Origin: Treponema pectinovorum
GTDB taxonomy: Bacteria; Spirochaetota; Spirochaetia; Treponematales; Treponemataceae
Assembly: GCF_900497595.1 (NCBI RefSeq)
Contig: NZ_UFQO01000002.1
Span: forward strand, 434,001-498,000
DNA length: 64,000 bases
Reading direction: 5' to 3'
Shown here: positions 25,853 to 33,655 of the stretch, piece by piece
How positions within the stretch are numbered: the first letter of the stretch is position 1
Layout of the letters: every line of letters starts with the position of its first letter
The notes under the pieces: model-generated
The model's database searches: none
What the model was told of the DNA's origin: nothing
The model's input: the letters and a program-made list of their open reading frames with translations, nothing else
Program-made: the position numbers and the translations under genes

Positions 25853-26719
25853 CTATTCAATTACGAAAGTTCTTCCTTCTACGATAAATACATTGTGATT
25901 AAAATAGTGCTTTAAACCTTCTACCAAAACCTTGCGTTCAACATCTTTTCCTATTTCAACAAATTCTTTTATGGAGTTTGTGTCTTTTACTCGCACAACA
26001 TCCTGAAAAATTATTGGACCTTGATCCAAATCTTCGTTTGCAAAGTGAGCGGTTGCTCCTATCAATTTTACGCCTTTTTTCCACGCCTGCTCATAAGGGC
26101 GTGCACCTTTAAACGCTGGCAAAAATCCGTGATGGATGTTTATCACTTTGTTTTCCCATTTTTTTGTAAATTCGGCAGTCAAAATCTGCATATAGCGAGC
26201 CATGCATACAACATCAATCTTGTAATCTTCAAGAATCGACTGCAAATCTTTTTCGCATTCTTCTTTTCCTTTTTTTGTGTCAATCTGAAAGTAAGGAATA
26301 TGAAACTCCGTTGCAACGGCGCAGAGGTCTGGATGGTTTGAGATTATAACTGGAATTTCGCAGTCGAGCTGGCCATCTTCATGCTTTAAAAGAATTTCGT
26401 AAAGGCAATGGCTTGTCTTGCTGACCATAATTGCCATTCTCTGTTTTACGCTTTTATCGTAAATATTCCATTTTATATCGAATTGCCCTGCAACTTCTGC
26501 AAAGTCTGCCGTAAAAGAAGCAGGACTAAAAATATTGCCTTGCTCAGATGTATTTGGTGCTTCAAATTGAATTCTACAAAAAAATGCTCCCAAATCGACC
26601 GAGGTGTGCTGTGCCAAATTTAAGATGTTTCCTCCGTTGCGAGCGATGCAAGAAGTTATTGAAGATATGAGTCCGCTTTTGTCAGGACAGGTTGCTGTAA
26701 GTGTGTAAATGCTGTTCAT
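25853..26719 (-). CDS. purU: Formyltetrahydrofolate deformylase PurU
   Basis: PurU hydrolyses 10-formyl-THF to formate and THF and so links one-carbon folate to purine synthesis. The N-terminal ACT domain (LTATCPDKSGLISSITSCIARNGGNI, residues 7-32) and the formyltransferase-like catalytic domain (NIHHGFLPAFKGARPYEQA, then GATAHF and the catalytic D in DQGPII) are complete at 288 residues. The start overlaps no other gene. A purine context appears elsewhere in the window (purF and AICAR transformylase near 48 kb). Confidence 0.93.
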   Translation of the reverse strand: MNSIYTLTATCPDKSGLISSITSCIARNGGNILNLAQHTSVDLGAFFCRIQFEAPNTSEQGNIFSPASFTADFAEVAGQFDIKWNIYDKSVKQRMAIMVSKTSHCLYEILLKHEDGQLDCEIPVIISNHPDLCAVATEFHIPYFQIDTKKGKEECEKDLQSILEDYKIDVVCMARYMQILTAEFTKKWENKVINIHHGFLPAFKGARPYEQAWKKGVKLIGATAHFANEDLDQGPIIFQDVVRVKDTNSIKEFVEIGKDVERKVLVEGLKHYFNHNVFIVEGRTFVIE

Positions 26720-26778
26720 TCTAAAATCATACAGAAAAAATGCTTGTTATACAAATTTAAATCCTTGCCTTTAATCTG

Positions 26779-26787
26779 TGCTATAAT
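26779..26787 (+). promoter_or_regulatory. Extended -10 promoter of udp
   Basis: TGcTATAAT (26779-26787) is a full extended -10; no good -35 is visible. A leader of about 25 bases with CGAGGAT then precedes the ATG at 26818. Confidence 0.6.
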
Positions 26788-26817
26788 CTGTCTTACATTT
26801 TTTTTACGAGGATAGCG

Positions 26818-27612
26818 ATGATTGATTATGCAGAAGGAAGTGGAAAACAATACCACACAGGTGTTTCTCCCAGCGAGATTGGAAAATATGTTATTTTGCC
26901 TGGCGACCCAAAACGGTGCAAAAAAATTGCCGAATATTTTGATGAAGCAAAACTCGTTAGTGACGTGCGCGAATACACAACCTACACAGGCACTTTGGAA
27001 GGTGTAAAAGTGAGCGTAACTTCGACAGGTATTGGAGGTCCTTCTGCTGCCATTGCGATTGAAGAACTTGCAAAATCCGGGGCGCACACTTTTATACGGA
27101 CAGGAACCTGTGGTGGAATGCAGGAAAATGTTTTGAGTGGCGATATTGTGATTGCAACAGGCGCAGTTCGCATGGAAGGCACAAGCCGCGAATACGCACC
27201 CATCGAATATCCTGCTGTTCCTTCGCTGGACTGCGTGAATGCACTTGTAAAAGCGGCACAATCAAAAAAAATTGCACATCATGTTGGCGTAGTTCAGTGC
27301 AAGGATTCGTTTTTTGGTCAGCATGAACCAGAAGTTATGCCAGTCAGCTACGAACTCCAAAATAAATGGCAGGCTTGGCTTAGAATGGGTTGCCTCGCTT
27401 CAGAAATGGAAAGTGCGGCTCTTTTTATTGCAGGCAGTTTTTTAAAAGTTAGAGTTGGCTCCTGTTTTTTGGTAGTTGCAAATCAGGAAAGGGCAAAAAA
27501 AGATTTGCCAAATCCTCAAGTTCACGACACAGAACTTTCAATCGCGGTTGCGGTAGAAGCGCTAAGGCTTTTGATTCAAGAAGATTTAAAAAATGGCAGA
27601 GCGGATAGATAG
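26818..27612 (+). CDS. udp: Uridine phosphorylase-type nucleoside phosphorylase
   Basis: The enzyme splits a nucleoside with phosphate into base and ribose 1-phosphate for salvage. The NP-I family signatures are present: [15 protein letters not shown] near residue 24, GTCGG at about 100 and the substrate-binding SEMESAALF near 199. The layout matches uridine phosphorylase better than DeoD, but a change in specificity is possible. Length (264) is normal. Its end overlaps the next gene by 20 bases, which suggests a shared transcript. Confidence 0.88.
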   Translation: MIDYAEGSGKQYHTGVSPSEIGKYVILPGDPKRCKKIAEYFDEAKLVSDVREYTTYTGTLEGVKVSVTSTGIGGPSAAIAIEELAKSGAHTFIRTGTCGGMQENVLSGDIVIATGAVRMEGTSREYAPIEYPAVPSLDCVNALVKAAQSKKIAHHVGVVQCKDSFFGQHEPEVMPVSYELQNKWQAWLRMGCLASEMESAALFIAGSFLKVRVGSCFLVVANQERAKKDLPNPQVHDTELSIAVAVEALRLLIQEDLKNGRADR

Positions 27613-28408
27613 CCTTCATCTTCCAGATTACAGGATAATTCAAGACGATAAAACTTTTTGCTACGGAATAGATGCCGTTTTGCTCAGCAATTTTGTTTTA
27701 AAAAATACGTCGTTCAATCTTTCTTCGCCCAATGAGAATCTCCAACGTACTGACGAGGGGGAATCCAATTTTTCAACCACAAAAATTTTTGATTTAGGAA
27801 CAGGCAACGCAATAATTCCAATTTTGATTGCTGCGCAAAGTATTGCGCCTCTAAAAATTACAGGTCTTGAGTATCAAAAAAAAATTTGGGATATGGCAAA
27901 CCGCTCTGTTCAATTAAATAATTTTTCGCCAGAAACATGCATACAAATCGTCCATGGCGATATAAAAAATATTCCAAATCTATTAAAAAAAAGCCTTGCA
28001 GATATAGTTGTTTCAAATCCGCCGTACGTAAAATCTTCTTGTGCTAGACAAAGTTCCAATACAGAAAAAATGATTGCACGCCAAGAAATTTTTTGCACGC
28101 TGGACGATGTTATTTTGGGTGCGGCGCATCTTTTAAAAGAAAACGGCAAATTTTTTATGATTCATCGGCCACAGCGTTTGCAGGAAATTTTTGATTCGCT
28201 CAAAAAAAATGGATTTGATGATGTGCAATATCAATTCGTTTGTCCATTTAAAGAACACAAGCCAACTATGGTTTTGGTATGTGCAACTTTTATCGACAAA
28301 AAAATTTATAAGATCACGAAAACTCAACTTCCGCCGCTCGTAGTCTACGAGAAAAAAAATTCCAGAGTAGAATATACTGACGAAGTTAGAAAAATATATT
28401 TTCCATGA
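27593..28408 (+). CDS. TrmN6-like tRNA/N6-adenine methyltransferase
   Basis: A class I SAM methyltransferase with [14 protein letters not shown] and the amino-methylating motif NPPY ([11 protein letters not shown] near residue 140). The N-terminal opening ([23 protein letters not shown]) is typical of the family that methylates A37 of tRNA-Val (TrmN6/YfiC). It overlaps udp by 20 bases and so starts within it; the ATG is preceded by an AAAAAATGGC sequence rather than a strong ribosome site. The tRNA target is inferred from family only. Confidence 0.82.
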   Translation: MAERIDSLHLPDYRIIQDDKTFCYGIDAVLLSNFVLKNTSFNLSSPNENLQRTDEGESNFSTTKIFDLGTGNAIIPILIAAQSIAPLKITGLEYQKKIWDMANRSVQLNNFSPETCIQIVHGDIKNIPNLLKKSLADIVVSNPPYVKSSCARQSSNTEKMIARQEIFCTLDDVILGAAHLLKENGKFFMIHRPQRLQEIFDSLKKNGFDDVQYQFVCPFKEHKPTMVLVCATFIDKKIYKITKTQLPPLVVYEKKNSRVEYTDEVRKIYFP

Positions 28409-28993
28409 GTAAAAGTGTAAATAAATTGATTTATTTTTATACTGGGCGGCTTTTTGCTCCACTTTGTTCCGCAAAAATCGGGCTATTCGGGGTTCCGCTA
28501 ACGCTCCATTGGCGACGCCAACGCTTTGCGCCCCTACTATCCCTGCCGCTGTGGGCTCGCAGGCGAGATGCGGGGCTACAAGTAGACCCTGCCGCACACG
28601 GATGTGCGGACACAATCATTGCCGACAGTTTTGTAAAAAACTGTCTGTTCAAGAAAATCACGGACGATTTTCTTGAACCTTATCCCTGCCGCTGGAAGCT
28701 CGCAGGCGGGTAGCGAGGCTACAAATAGGCCTTATCGTACCAATCGCAAGCGATTTATAATTAACCTAGATAACCAATTATATGTACACAAATTAAAAAG
28801 TAAATAACTTAAAGTTATTTTTATTAAAATTCTAAAAATAAACTTAACAAATGTTATATGATATAAACATCAAGTGTAGCAGTGCTTTATTTAAAAATGT
28901 TTGTACTTTTTTTATTACGTTTTTAAACTAAAAAGCAGTCTCTACGAATTTTTTTGTGATTTTAATTTGCAATCTTAATCGAGGAGGTCTGTT
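28409..28993. other. 585-base intergenic region: composite repeat plus AT-rich promoter tract
   Basis: The first half is the composite hairpin element described separately. The second half (28740-28993) is AT-rich and carries a perfect palindrome AAATAACTT-A-AAGTTATTT (28802-28820) and several TATA-like boxes, with a strong GAGGAGG ribosome site at 28981 for the next gene. No reading frame of quality is present. Confidence 0.5.
28441..28735 (+). repeat. Composite hairpin repeat element, copy 1
   Basis: Modules in order: hairpin D (CTTTTTGC/GCAAAAA, 28450-28477), a GC-rich linker, hairpin A (CCGCAC-ACGGAT-GTGCGG, 28592-28609), a 14-base linker, hairpin B (GACAGTTTT-GTAA-AAAACTGTC, 28624-28645), one base, hairpin C with a 13-bp stem and loop ACGGAC (28647-28678), then a CCTGC/GCAGG hairpin and GAGGCTACAAATAGG. 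The same order and spacing is found at 41.4 kb and, inverted, at 62.0 kb. Confidence 0.8.
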
Positions 28994-30724
28994 GTGAACG
29001 AAATTTTAAAAACTATTACCGTTGAACAACTAGAAGCGTTGATTGGGGTTTTTAATGAAAGTTCAGATTCTTTTAGTTATGCGTTAGATTTAGACGCTGA
29101 TTCTCTTTTCGTAAGCGACGCTGCCCTTAAGATTTTCGATTTTCCTTCAAATAAATTTTCAAATGCAAAGGAAATTTTAAGTCATTTTGTTTATCGCGAT
29201 GACTTTAATATGTTTGCTACTTCATTAAACGATATTTTTTCTGGAAAAAGAACTGCAATCAATGTGCGCTTCCGTGCACTTAACAGAACAAGTTATCCAG
29301 TTTGGTTAAATATTAAAGGTTCTGTAATATTTTGTACAAAAGAAGCAAGAAAATTTCTTGTTGGGGTTACAAATCTCGTTGAATGTCCAGAAGAAAACGA
29401 CCCTCTTACAAATCTCCCGACCGAAACTAATTTTAGAAAAAATTTCGAGGAGCAATGGAATCGTGCCCAAAAAACAAGTGGATTCTTATTAAAAATTGAT
29501 ATTGACAATATGGGCTCTCTAAACGAGCAATACGGCATGCTTGCAGGAGATTTTGTTGTCACCTTAATTGCAGACTGTGTAAAACGTGCTGCAAGAGGCA
29601 TTGCAGATGTTTATAAATTAAATGGCGATGAATTTTTGTGTGTTAATCTTTCTCACTATTCGGCTTTGGATGCACAAAAAATATATCAAAATTTAAAAAT
29701 GGGAATCGCAGCAACAGAACAAAAAATCGACTATGAGGTTGTTTTTACAGTAAGCGCTGGTGCGGTTACATTTTTTAATGACCCTTCTCCACTAGATGAG
29801 CTTTTAAAAAAAGTAAATCACACTGTAAAAGAGGCAAAACATAAGGGACGCAACAACCTTACAATGTTTAATGCTGGCGAATATTCAAAGCATTTGAGGG
29901 ATTTAAATTTTCAAGAAAAATTCCGTAATTCTATAAAAAACAATTTTGAAGGTTTCCAACTTTTTTATCAGCCTGTCGTTGATGCCAAAAATATGTATTT
30001 GGATTCTGCAAACTCTGTTACAAATGTCATTGGGGCAGAAGCCTTGTTGCGTTTTAGTTGCCCAGAATTTGGAATGATTACTCCAGACGAGTTTATTCCT
30101 GTTTTGGAAAATAGCGGTTTGATAATTCCTGTTGGTAGATGGATTTTGATGACTGGCTTTAAACAATGCAAAGAATGGAATAAAGTTCAAAAAGATTTCC
30201 ATTTAAGCATAAATCTTTCTTATGTGCAGGTAAAAAAGAGCGACATCCTTTCCGATGTTCAAATGGCCTTAGATGCTTCTGGAGTAAAACCTCAAAATAT
30301 AACCCTTGAACTTACAGAAAGCGGTTACATGGACAGTGCAGCCGAATTGCAAAATTTGGTAGAAAGTTTTAGAGCATTGGGCTTAAACATTGATATAGAC
30401 GATTTTGGAACAGGATATTCAAATCTTCGTTATTTGCAGTATTTAAATGCAAACACTTTAAAGCTTGACTATTCTTTTGTTCATAAAGCTACAGGTGGAG
30501 ATAAAGGCGATAAAACTGTAATAAAGCACATAACCCACATGGCACACGAACTCAATATGAAAGTCTGCATGGAAGGTGTTGAATCCGAAGAAGATCTTGA
30601 AAAACTTAACGGCTTTGAACCAGATAAATTCCAAGGCTACTTCTTTGGTAGACCTTGCAATCCAGTTGTGTTCAGGGAACATCACCTTAGAGAAGATTCC
30701 AAAAAAGATTCTTATAGCCTTTGA
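28994..30724 (+). CDS. GGDEF-EAL protein, degenerate GGDEF and intact EAL
   Basis: Residues 15-125 are a PAS-like domain. The GGDEF domain (about 135-285) has KLNGDEF where RxGGDEF is required, so it probably does not make c-di-GMP and may bind GTP or act as a scaffold. The EAL domain (about 310-570) keeps the metal and catalytic residues: AEALLRF, NLS, ELTESG, DDFGTGYSNLRYL, K in KLDYSF, EGVES and QGYFFGRP. I predict a c-di-GMP phosphodiesterase. The start is GTG with a near-perfect GAGGAGG site, in contrast to other c-di-GMP genes here. No signal peptide or membrane segment. Confidence 0.9.
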   Translation: MNEILKTITVEQLEALIGVFNESSDSFSYALDLDADSLFVSDAALKIFDFPSNKFSNAKEILSHFVYRDDFNMFATSLNDIFSGKRTAINVRFRALNRTSYPVWLNIKGSVIFCTKEARKFLVGVTNLVECPEENDPLTNLPTETNFRKNFEEQWNRAQKTSGFLLKIDIDNMGSLNEQYGMLAGDFVVTLIADCVKRAARGIADVYKLNGDEFLCVNLSHYSALDAQKIYQNLKMGIAATEQKIDYEVVFTVSAGAVTFFNDPSPLDELLKKVNHTVKEAKHKGRNNLTMFNAGEYSKHLRDLNFQEKFRNSIKNNFEGFQLFYQPVVDAKNMYLDSANSVTNVIGAEALLRFSCPEFGMITPDEFIPVLENSGLIIPVGRWILMTGFKQCKEWNKVQKDFHLSINLSYVQVKKSDILSDVQMALDASGVKPQNITLELTESGYMDSAAELQNLVESFRALGLNIDIDDFGTGYSNLRYLQYLNANTLKLDYSFVHKATGGDKGDKTVIKHITHMAHELNMKVCMEGVESEEDLEKLNGFEPDKFQGYFFGRPCNPVVFREHHLREDSKKDSYSL

Positions 30725-30755
30725 TATTTTTGGTTTTTGTAAATCTATCTGAATT

Positions 30756-31985
30756 TTAGATATAGTGTTTTAAATCAACATGCTCAATTTGCTTTGTCTT
30801 TACTGCAACAACGTAACTTCCAAATATTGCAGAAATTGCGTCAAAGGCGGCTGCAAAACTTGCAAAAACAGGAGCTGCTGGTCTTAATAAAAGGTACCCT
30901 GCTTCAAAACCACGGCTGTACATCGTGCACAATACTGTGAGCGCTATAAAAGTGCCTCCTGTAGGAAGAGCACCCAGAACAAAGCTCAACGAAAAAGTCA
31001 TAAAGAATATCCAAAGCACGTCAAACGCTGTAAATCCTAAACTTGAGTAAGAACGCAAAATCATTACAAAACAGATTGAAGTAACGAGAGCGGTTCCTCC
31101 GCGTGCAAAAATTGAAAAAAGCGGAATAGTCGTGTCTGCCGATTGTGAATGAATTCCAAGACTTTCTCTTGAATGCCTTAAATTTACAAGCAGTGCAAGG
31201 TTTGAGTCGGCAGAAAAAAATGCAGTTAAAATCGGTGTTATGCTTGCGTATACCAGATGCATTGGATGTAAATCGTTGCACAAAAATCTTACGGTAAGTG
31301 GATAAATCACAACAAAGACTAAAATAAAATCTACAAACAGCATTATAAAAAGTGGGGTGTAAATTCCTGCACTAAATATCGCTCTTGCTGTTATCATCCA
31401 ATAAGATGAAATTGCAATCATTCCAACGCATAACCATTCTATAAAAAACGACATCACGGTGTAGCAGAGTTTTGCTGCGGATTCAAAAAAAGTTATAACT
31501 GGTTTTGAAGAAGTCTGGTCGCTTGCCGCTCCTGCTCCAGCAAATCCTGCAAAAACAAAAGCTGGCAGTAAAAATGCGCCGTTTTTGAGGGCTTCAAAGC
31601 TAGAATATGGAAAAATCTGCATTAAAAATGCGCGTAACCCTATTGAAGGCAGTTCTGTAATTTTTTCGCCAGTGATTGGAATCCTTGGGAGCCTTACCAA
31701 AAGAATTGAAATTAAACCTAAAAATGCAAGTCCCAAAGTCCCTGCTATTATTATTCCGCCAGTCCAAATTGCAGTCTTTTTTAAAAGTTTTGAACTACGA
31801 AGTTTAAAGATTGCACAAGTTACGCTAAAAAAAAGTAAAGGCAAAAGCGTATAACGTCCAAATCTGATTGAAAATTCACTTAGAACTGCAATTATCGAAG
31901 ATACAGTGGGATTATTTACAGGTAACACAAAAGCGCTGAGTATTCCTAAGAATATTCCAAGAACGTATTTTATCCAAAGTTTCAT
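30756..31985 (-). CDS. Dicarboxylate/amino acid:cation symporter (DAACS family)
   Basis: A 409-residue carrier with eight to ten hydrophobic helices and the family signatures in the C-terminal half: FSADSNLALLVNLRHSRE and GALPTGGTFIALTVL, where re-entrant loops bind substrate and sodium. It imports dicarboxylates or acidic or neutral amino acids with sodium or protons; the exact substrate is not readable. It is divergent from the following gene, and a TATACT box nine bases before its ATG with no ribosome site suggests a nearly leaderless start. Confidence 0.88.
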   Translation of the reverse strand: MKLWIKYVLGIFLGILSAFVLPVNNPTVSSIIAVLSEFSIRFGRYTLLPLLFFSVTCAIFKLRSSKLLKKTAIWTGGIIIAGTLGLAFLGLISILLVRLPRIPITGEKITELPSIGLRAFLMQIFPYSSFEALKNGAFLLPAFVFAGFAGAGAASDQTSSKPVITFFESAAKLCYTVMSFFIEWLCVGMIAISSYWMITARAIFSAGIYTPLFIMLFVDFILVFVVIYPLTVRFLCNDLHPMHLVYASITPILTAFFSADSNLALLVNLRHSRESLGIHSQSADTTIPLFSIFARGGTALVTSICFVMILRSYSSLGFTAFDVLWIFFMTFSLSFVLGALPTGGTFIALTVLCTMYSRGFEAGYLLLRPAAPVFASFAAAFDAISAIFGSYVVAVKTKQIEHVDLKHYI

Positions 31986-32017
31986 AACGAACTAAGTATA
32001 TCTCAATTGGCTTCCCT

Positions 32018-32046
32018 TTGCCATATATAATGGTGGATGATATAAT
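32018..32046 (+). promoter_or_regulatory. Promoter giving a leaderless start for the 32054 gene
   Basis: TTGCCA (32018-32023), 17 bases, TATAAT (32041-32046) with TGa before it, then seven bases to the ATG at 32054. Confidence 0.72.
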
Positions 32047-32053
32047 CGCCCTT

Positions 32054-32809
32054 ATGGAAAAAACAATTTTGATTGCTGGTAAGGACTTTCCCGATGGCAG
32101 AGATTTATCTTCTGCTGCAATTCTACATGGAGAAAATGTTGTCATCTCCTGTGCTCCAAACAATGAACAAAAATCGCAAGACGGCACTGTTCTTTTTGAA
32201 TGGAATAGAGGTTCTGCGCTTTCTGCTCGCTCTTTTGTCCTTTCCGCAGTAAATCAAACTGGACTTTTTGATACGGCAATGCTCATATTTGATGAACCTC
32301 ATTATGCACCAAAATTTGCAAATCTTTCTCCGAGCGAGAGTAGCCGTGCAAATGATGAACTTATGCTGTCGCATCAATTTTTGACAAGCGAGATAATTTC
32401 CAGATTTTCTCAAAAGAAATTTTCCAGCGACGATTCAAATACAGAAAAAACTAAAAGCAAAATCATCTTTATCTATAAAAAAAATCCAAGCGAATGCGAT
32501 GCAATAAAAAATCCTTCAATAAGGCAAAGCGGTCTTTCTAAATCGCTGGTTGCCTCTTGTGCTGCATTTTTTAAAACCTTTGCAGAAAATACCGCGGCTT
32601 CTTTAGCTCAGACAGAGGAGATTATTCCCATTTTGATAGAATGCTCAGAAAATGATGAATTTGCAAAAAAAGATGGAGCACTTATGTCCTGGCTTTTTGA
32701 ATATGCGAGCCAGATTGACGTTCTAAAAAAAGGTTTGACATCTAAGCAAAAAGTTTCTTGGATAAAAGCAGGTACAAAATCTCCTGGTGGATTTTCAATT
32801 TTTAGATAA
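32054..32809 (+). CDS. Hypothetical protein, Rossmann/SDR-like N-terminus
   Basis: I do not recognise a family. The start MEKTILIAGKDFPDGRDLSSAAILHGENVV has the form of a nucleotide-binding strand-loop-helix, as in short-chain dehydrogenases, but the glycine pattern is weak and no YxxxK active site is seen. The C-terminal half is helical. In-frame ATGs upstream would place the start before or on the promoter's -10 box, so I use ATG 32054. It is followed after 17 bases by the MgtC gene, which may be cotranscribed. Confidence 0.5.
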   Translation: MEKTILIAGKDFPDGRDLSSAAILHGENVVISCAPNNEQKSQDGTVLFEWNRGSALSARSFVLSAVNQTGLFDTAMLIFDEPHYAPKFANLSPSESSRANDELMLSHQFLTSEIISRFSQKKFSSDDSNTEKTKSKIIFIYKKNPSECDAIKNPSIRQSGLSKSLVASCAAFFKTFAENTAASLAQTEEIIPILIECSENDEFAKKDGALMSWLFEYASQIDVLKKGLTSKQKVSWIKAGTKSPGGFSIFR

Positions 32810-32826
32810 AGCAAAGCGGGTGAATT

Positions 32827-33489
32827 ATGAGAGATTTTTACATTTCCTGTCTTATAAAAATATTTTTTGCATTTATAGTTGGCTTTGTTCTTGGCGTTGA
32901 AAGAAAATTTCGACAGCAAGCCGTCGGAATGAGAACCCTAATATTGATATGCGAATCTACAACTTTGCTTTCTATCCTTTCGGACTGGATTTCGATTCAA
33001 ATGGGAAGTGCCGATACTGCCAGAATTGCGGCAGGCGTCATAAGCGGAATCGGTTTTTTAGGTGCTGGCGTGATAATGAAGACCGGCCTTAATATCAAAG
33101 GGCTCACTTCGGCTGCAATAATTTGGACAGATGCGACAATAGGTTTGTGCATTGGGGAAGGGCTTTATTTGCCTTCGTTTGCAGTTTTAGTTGTTTCGAT
33201 AATTTCTTTGATAAGCCTTGAAAAAATAGAAGAGCGATGGTTTCCTGCAAGGCGGACTAAATCCTTGCACTTAACTTTTAAAACCGACTCTCTGGATATG
33301 ACGAGCCTTAAAAAACTGATTCAAGATAAGGGATTTTTAGTTACAGATGTGAATATGAACCAGATAAAAGAGCAGAATTTGACTGTTGTTCACTATTCCG
33401 TAAAAGCTCCAGAAATGAGCGATTATACAGATTTTCTTTGTTCGCTTAATAGCGTTGCCGAATTGAGTGAATTTAAAATCACTGATTAA
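32827..33489 (+). CDS. MgtC/SapB-family membrane protein
   Basis: The N-terminal 130 residues have four helices and the family's hallmarks: VGFVLGVERKFRQQAVGMRTL, then GIGFLGAGVIMKTG and GLTSAAIIWTDATIGL. The C-terminal 85 residues are an ACT-like cytoplasmic domain. MgtC proteins help survival at low magnesium and act by binding other membrane proteins; transport itself has not been shown for most. Length is close to normal (220). It seems to share a transcript with the preceding gene. Confidence 0.88.
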   Translation: MRDFYISCLIKIFFAFIVGFVLGVERKFRQQAVGMRTLILICESTTLLSILSDWISIQMGSADTARIAAGVISGIGFLGAGVIMKTGLNIKGLTSAAIIWTDATIGLCIGEGLYLPSFAVLVVSIISLISLEKIEERWFPARRTKSLHLTFKTDSLDMTSLKKLIQDKGFLVTDVNMNQIKEQNLTVVHYSVKAPEMSDYTDFLCSLNSVAELSEFKITD

Positions 33490-33535
33490 AATCTTGTTTC
33501 ATCGAATTTCTCATCCTTATAAAATTTACACACTG

Positions 33536-33607
33536 CAATTTCTCAATGAGCACATCTTTCAATTTCCTAATGAGCTCATTCTTCAATTCCGCAATGTGCA
33601 ATTTCCC
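33536..33607. repeat. Three imperfect 24-base tandem repeats
   Basis: Units at 33536-33559, 33560-33583 and 33584-33607 each begin CAATT(T/C)C and carry AATG(A/T)GC. The first two match at most positions and the third is worn. They lie in the promoter region of the XPB gene, just before its -35 box. Confidence 0.6.
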
Positions 33608-33618
33608 CATGTGCATAA

Positions 33619-33647
33619 TTGAGCATTTTAGTTTAATCGGCTAAAAT
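33619..33647 (+). promoter_or_regulatory. Promoter of the XPB gene, leaderless type
   Basis: TTGAGC (33619-33624), 17 bases, TAAAAT (33642-33647), eight bases to the ATG at 33656; no Shine-Dalgarno sequence. Confidence 0.6.
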
Positions 33648-33655
33648 ATTCCGTT

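Noticed and set aside
26716-27261. 181-residue reading frame on the minus strand opposite udp
   Set aside because: It overlaps a clear uridine phosphorylase, is cysteine- and phenylalanine-rich in a non-protein-like way and has no motif.
28592-28678. The ACGGA hairpins as ordinary Rho-independent terminators
   Set aside because: The T-tracts expected after a terminator stem are not present on either strand after hairpins A or C, and several hairpins follow in fixed order, so a terminator alone does not explain them.
28133-28713. Reading frames across the repeat at 28.4-28.7 kb
   Set aside because: They run through hairpin repeats, are arginine- and cysteine-rich and have no homologous form in the other copies; the DNA is better explained as repeats.
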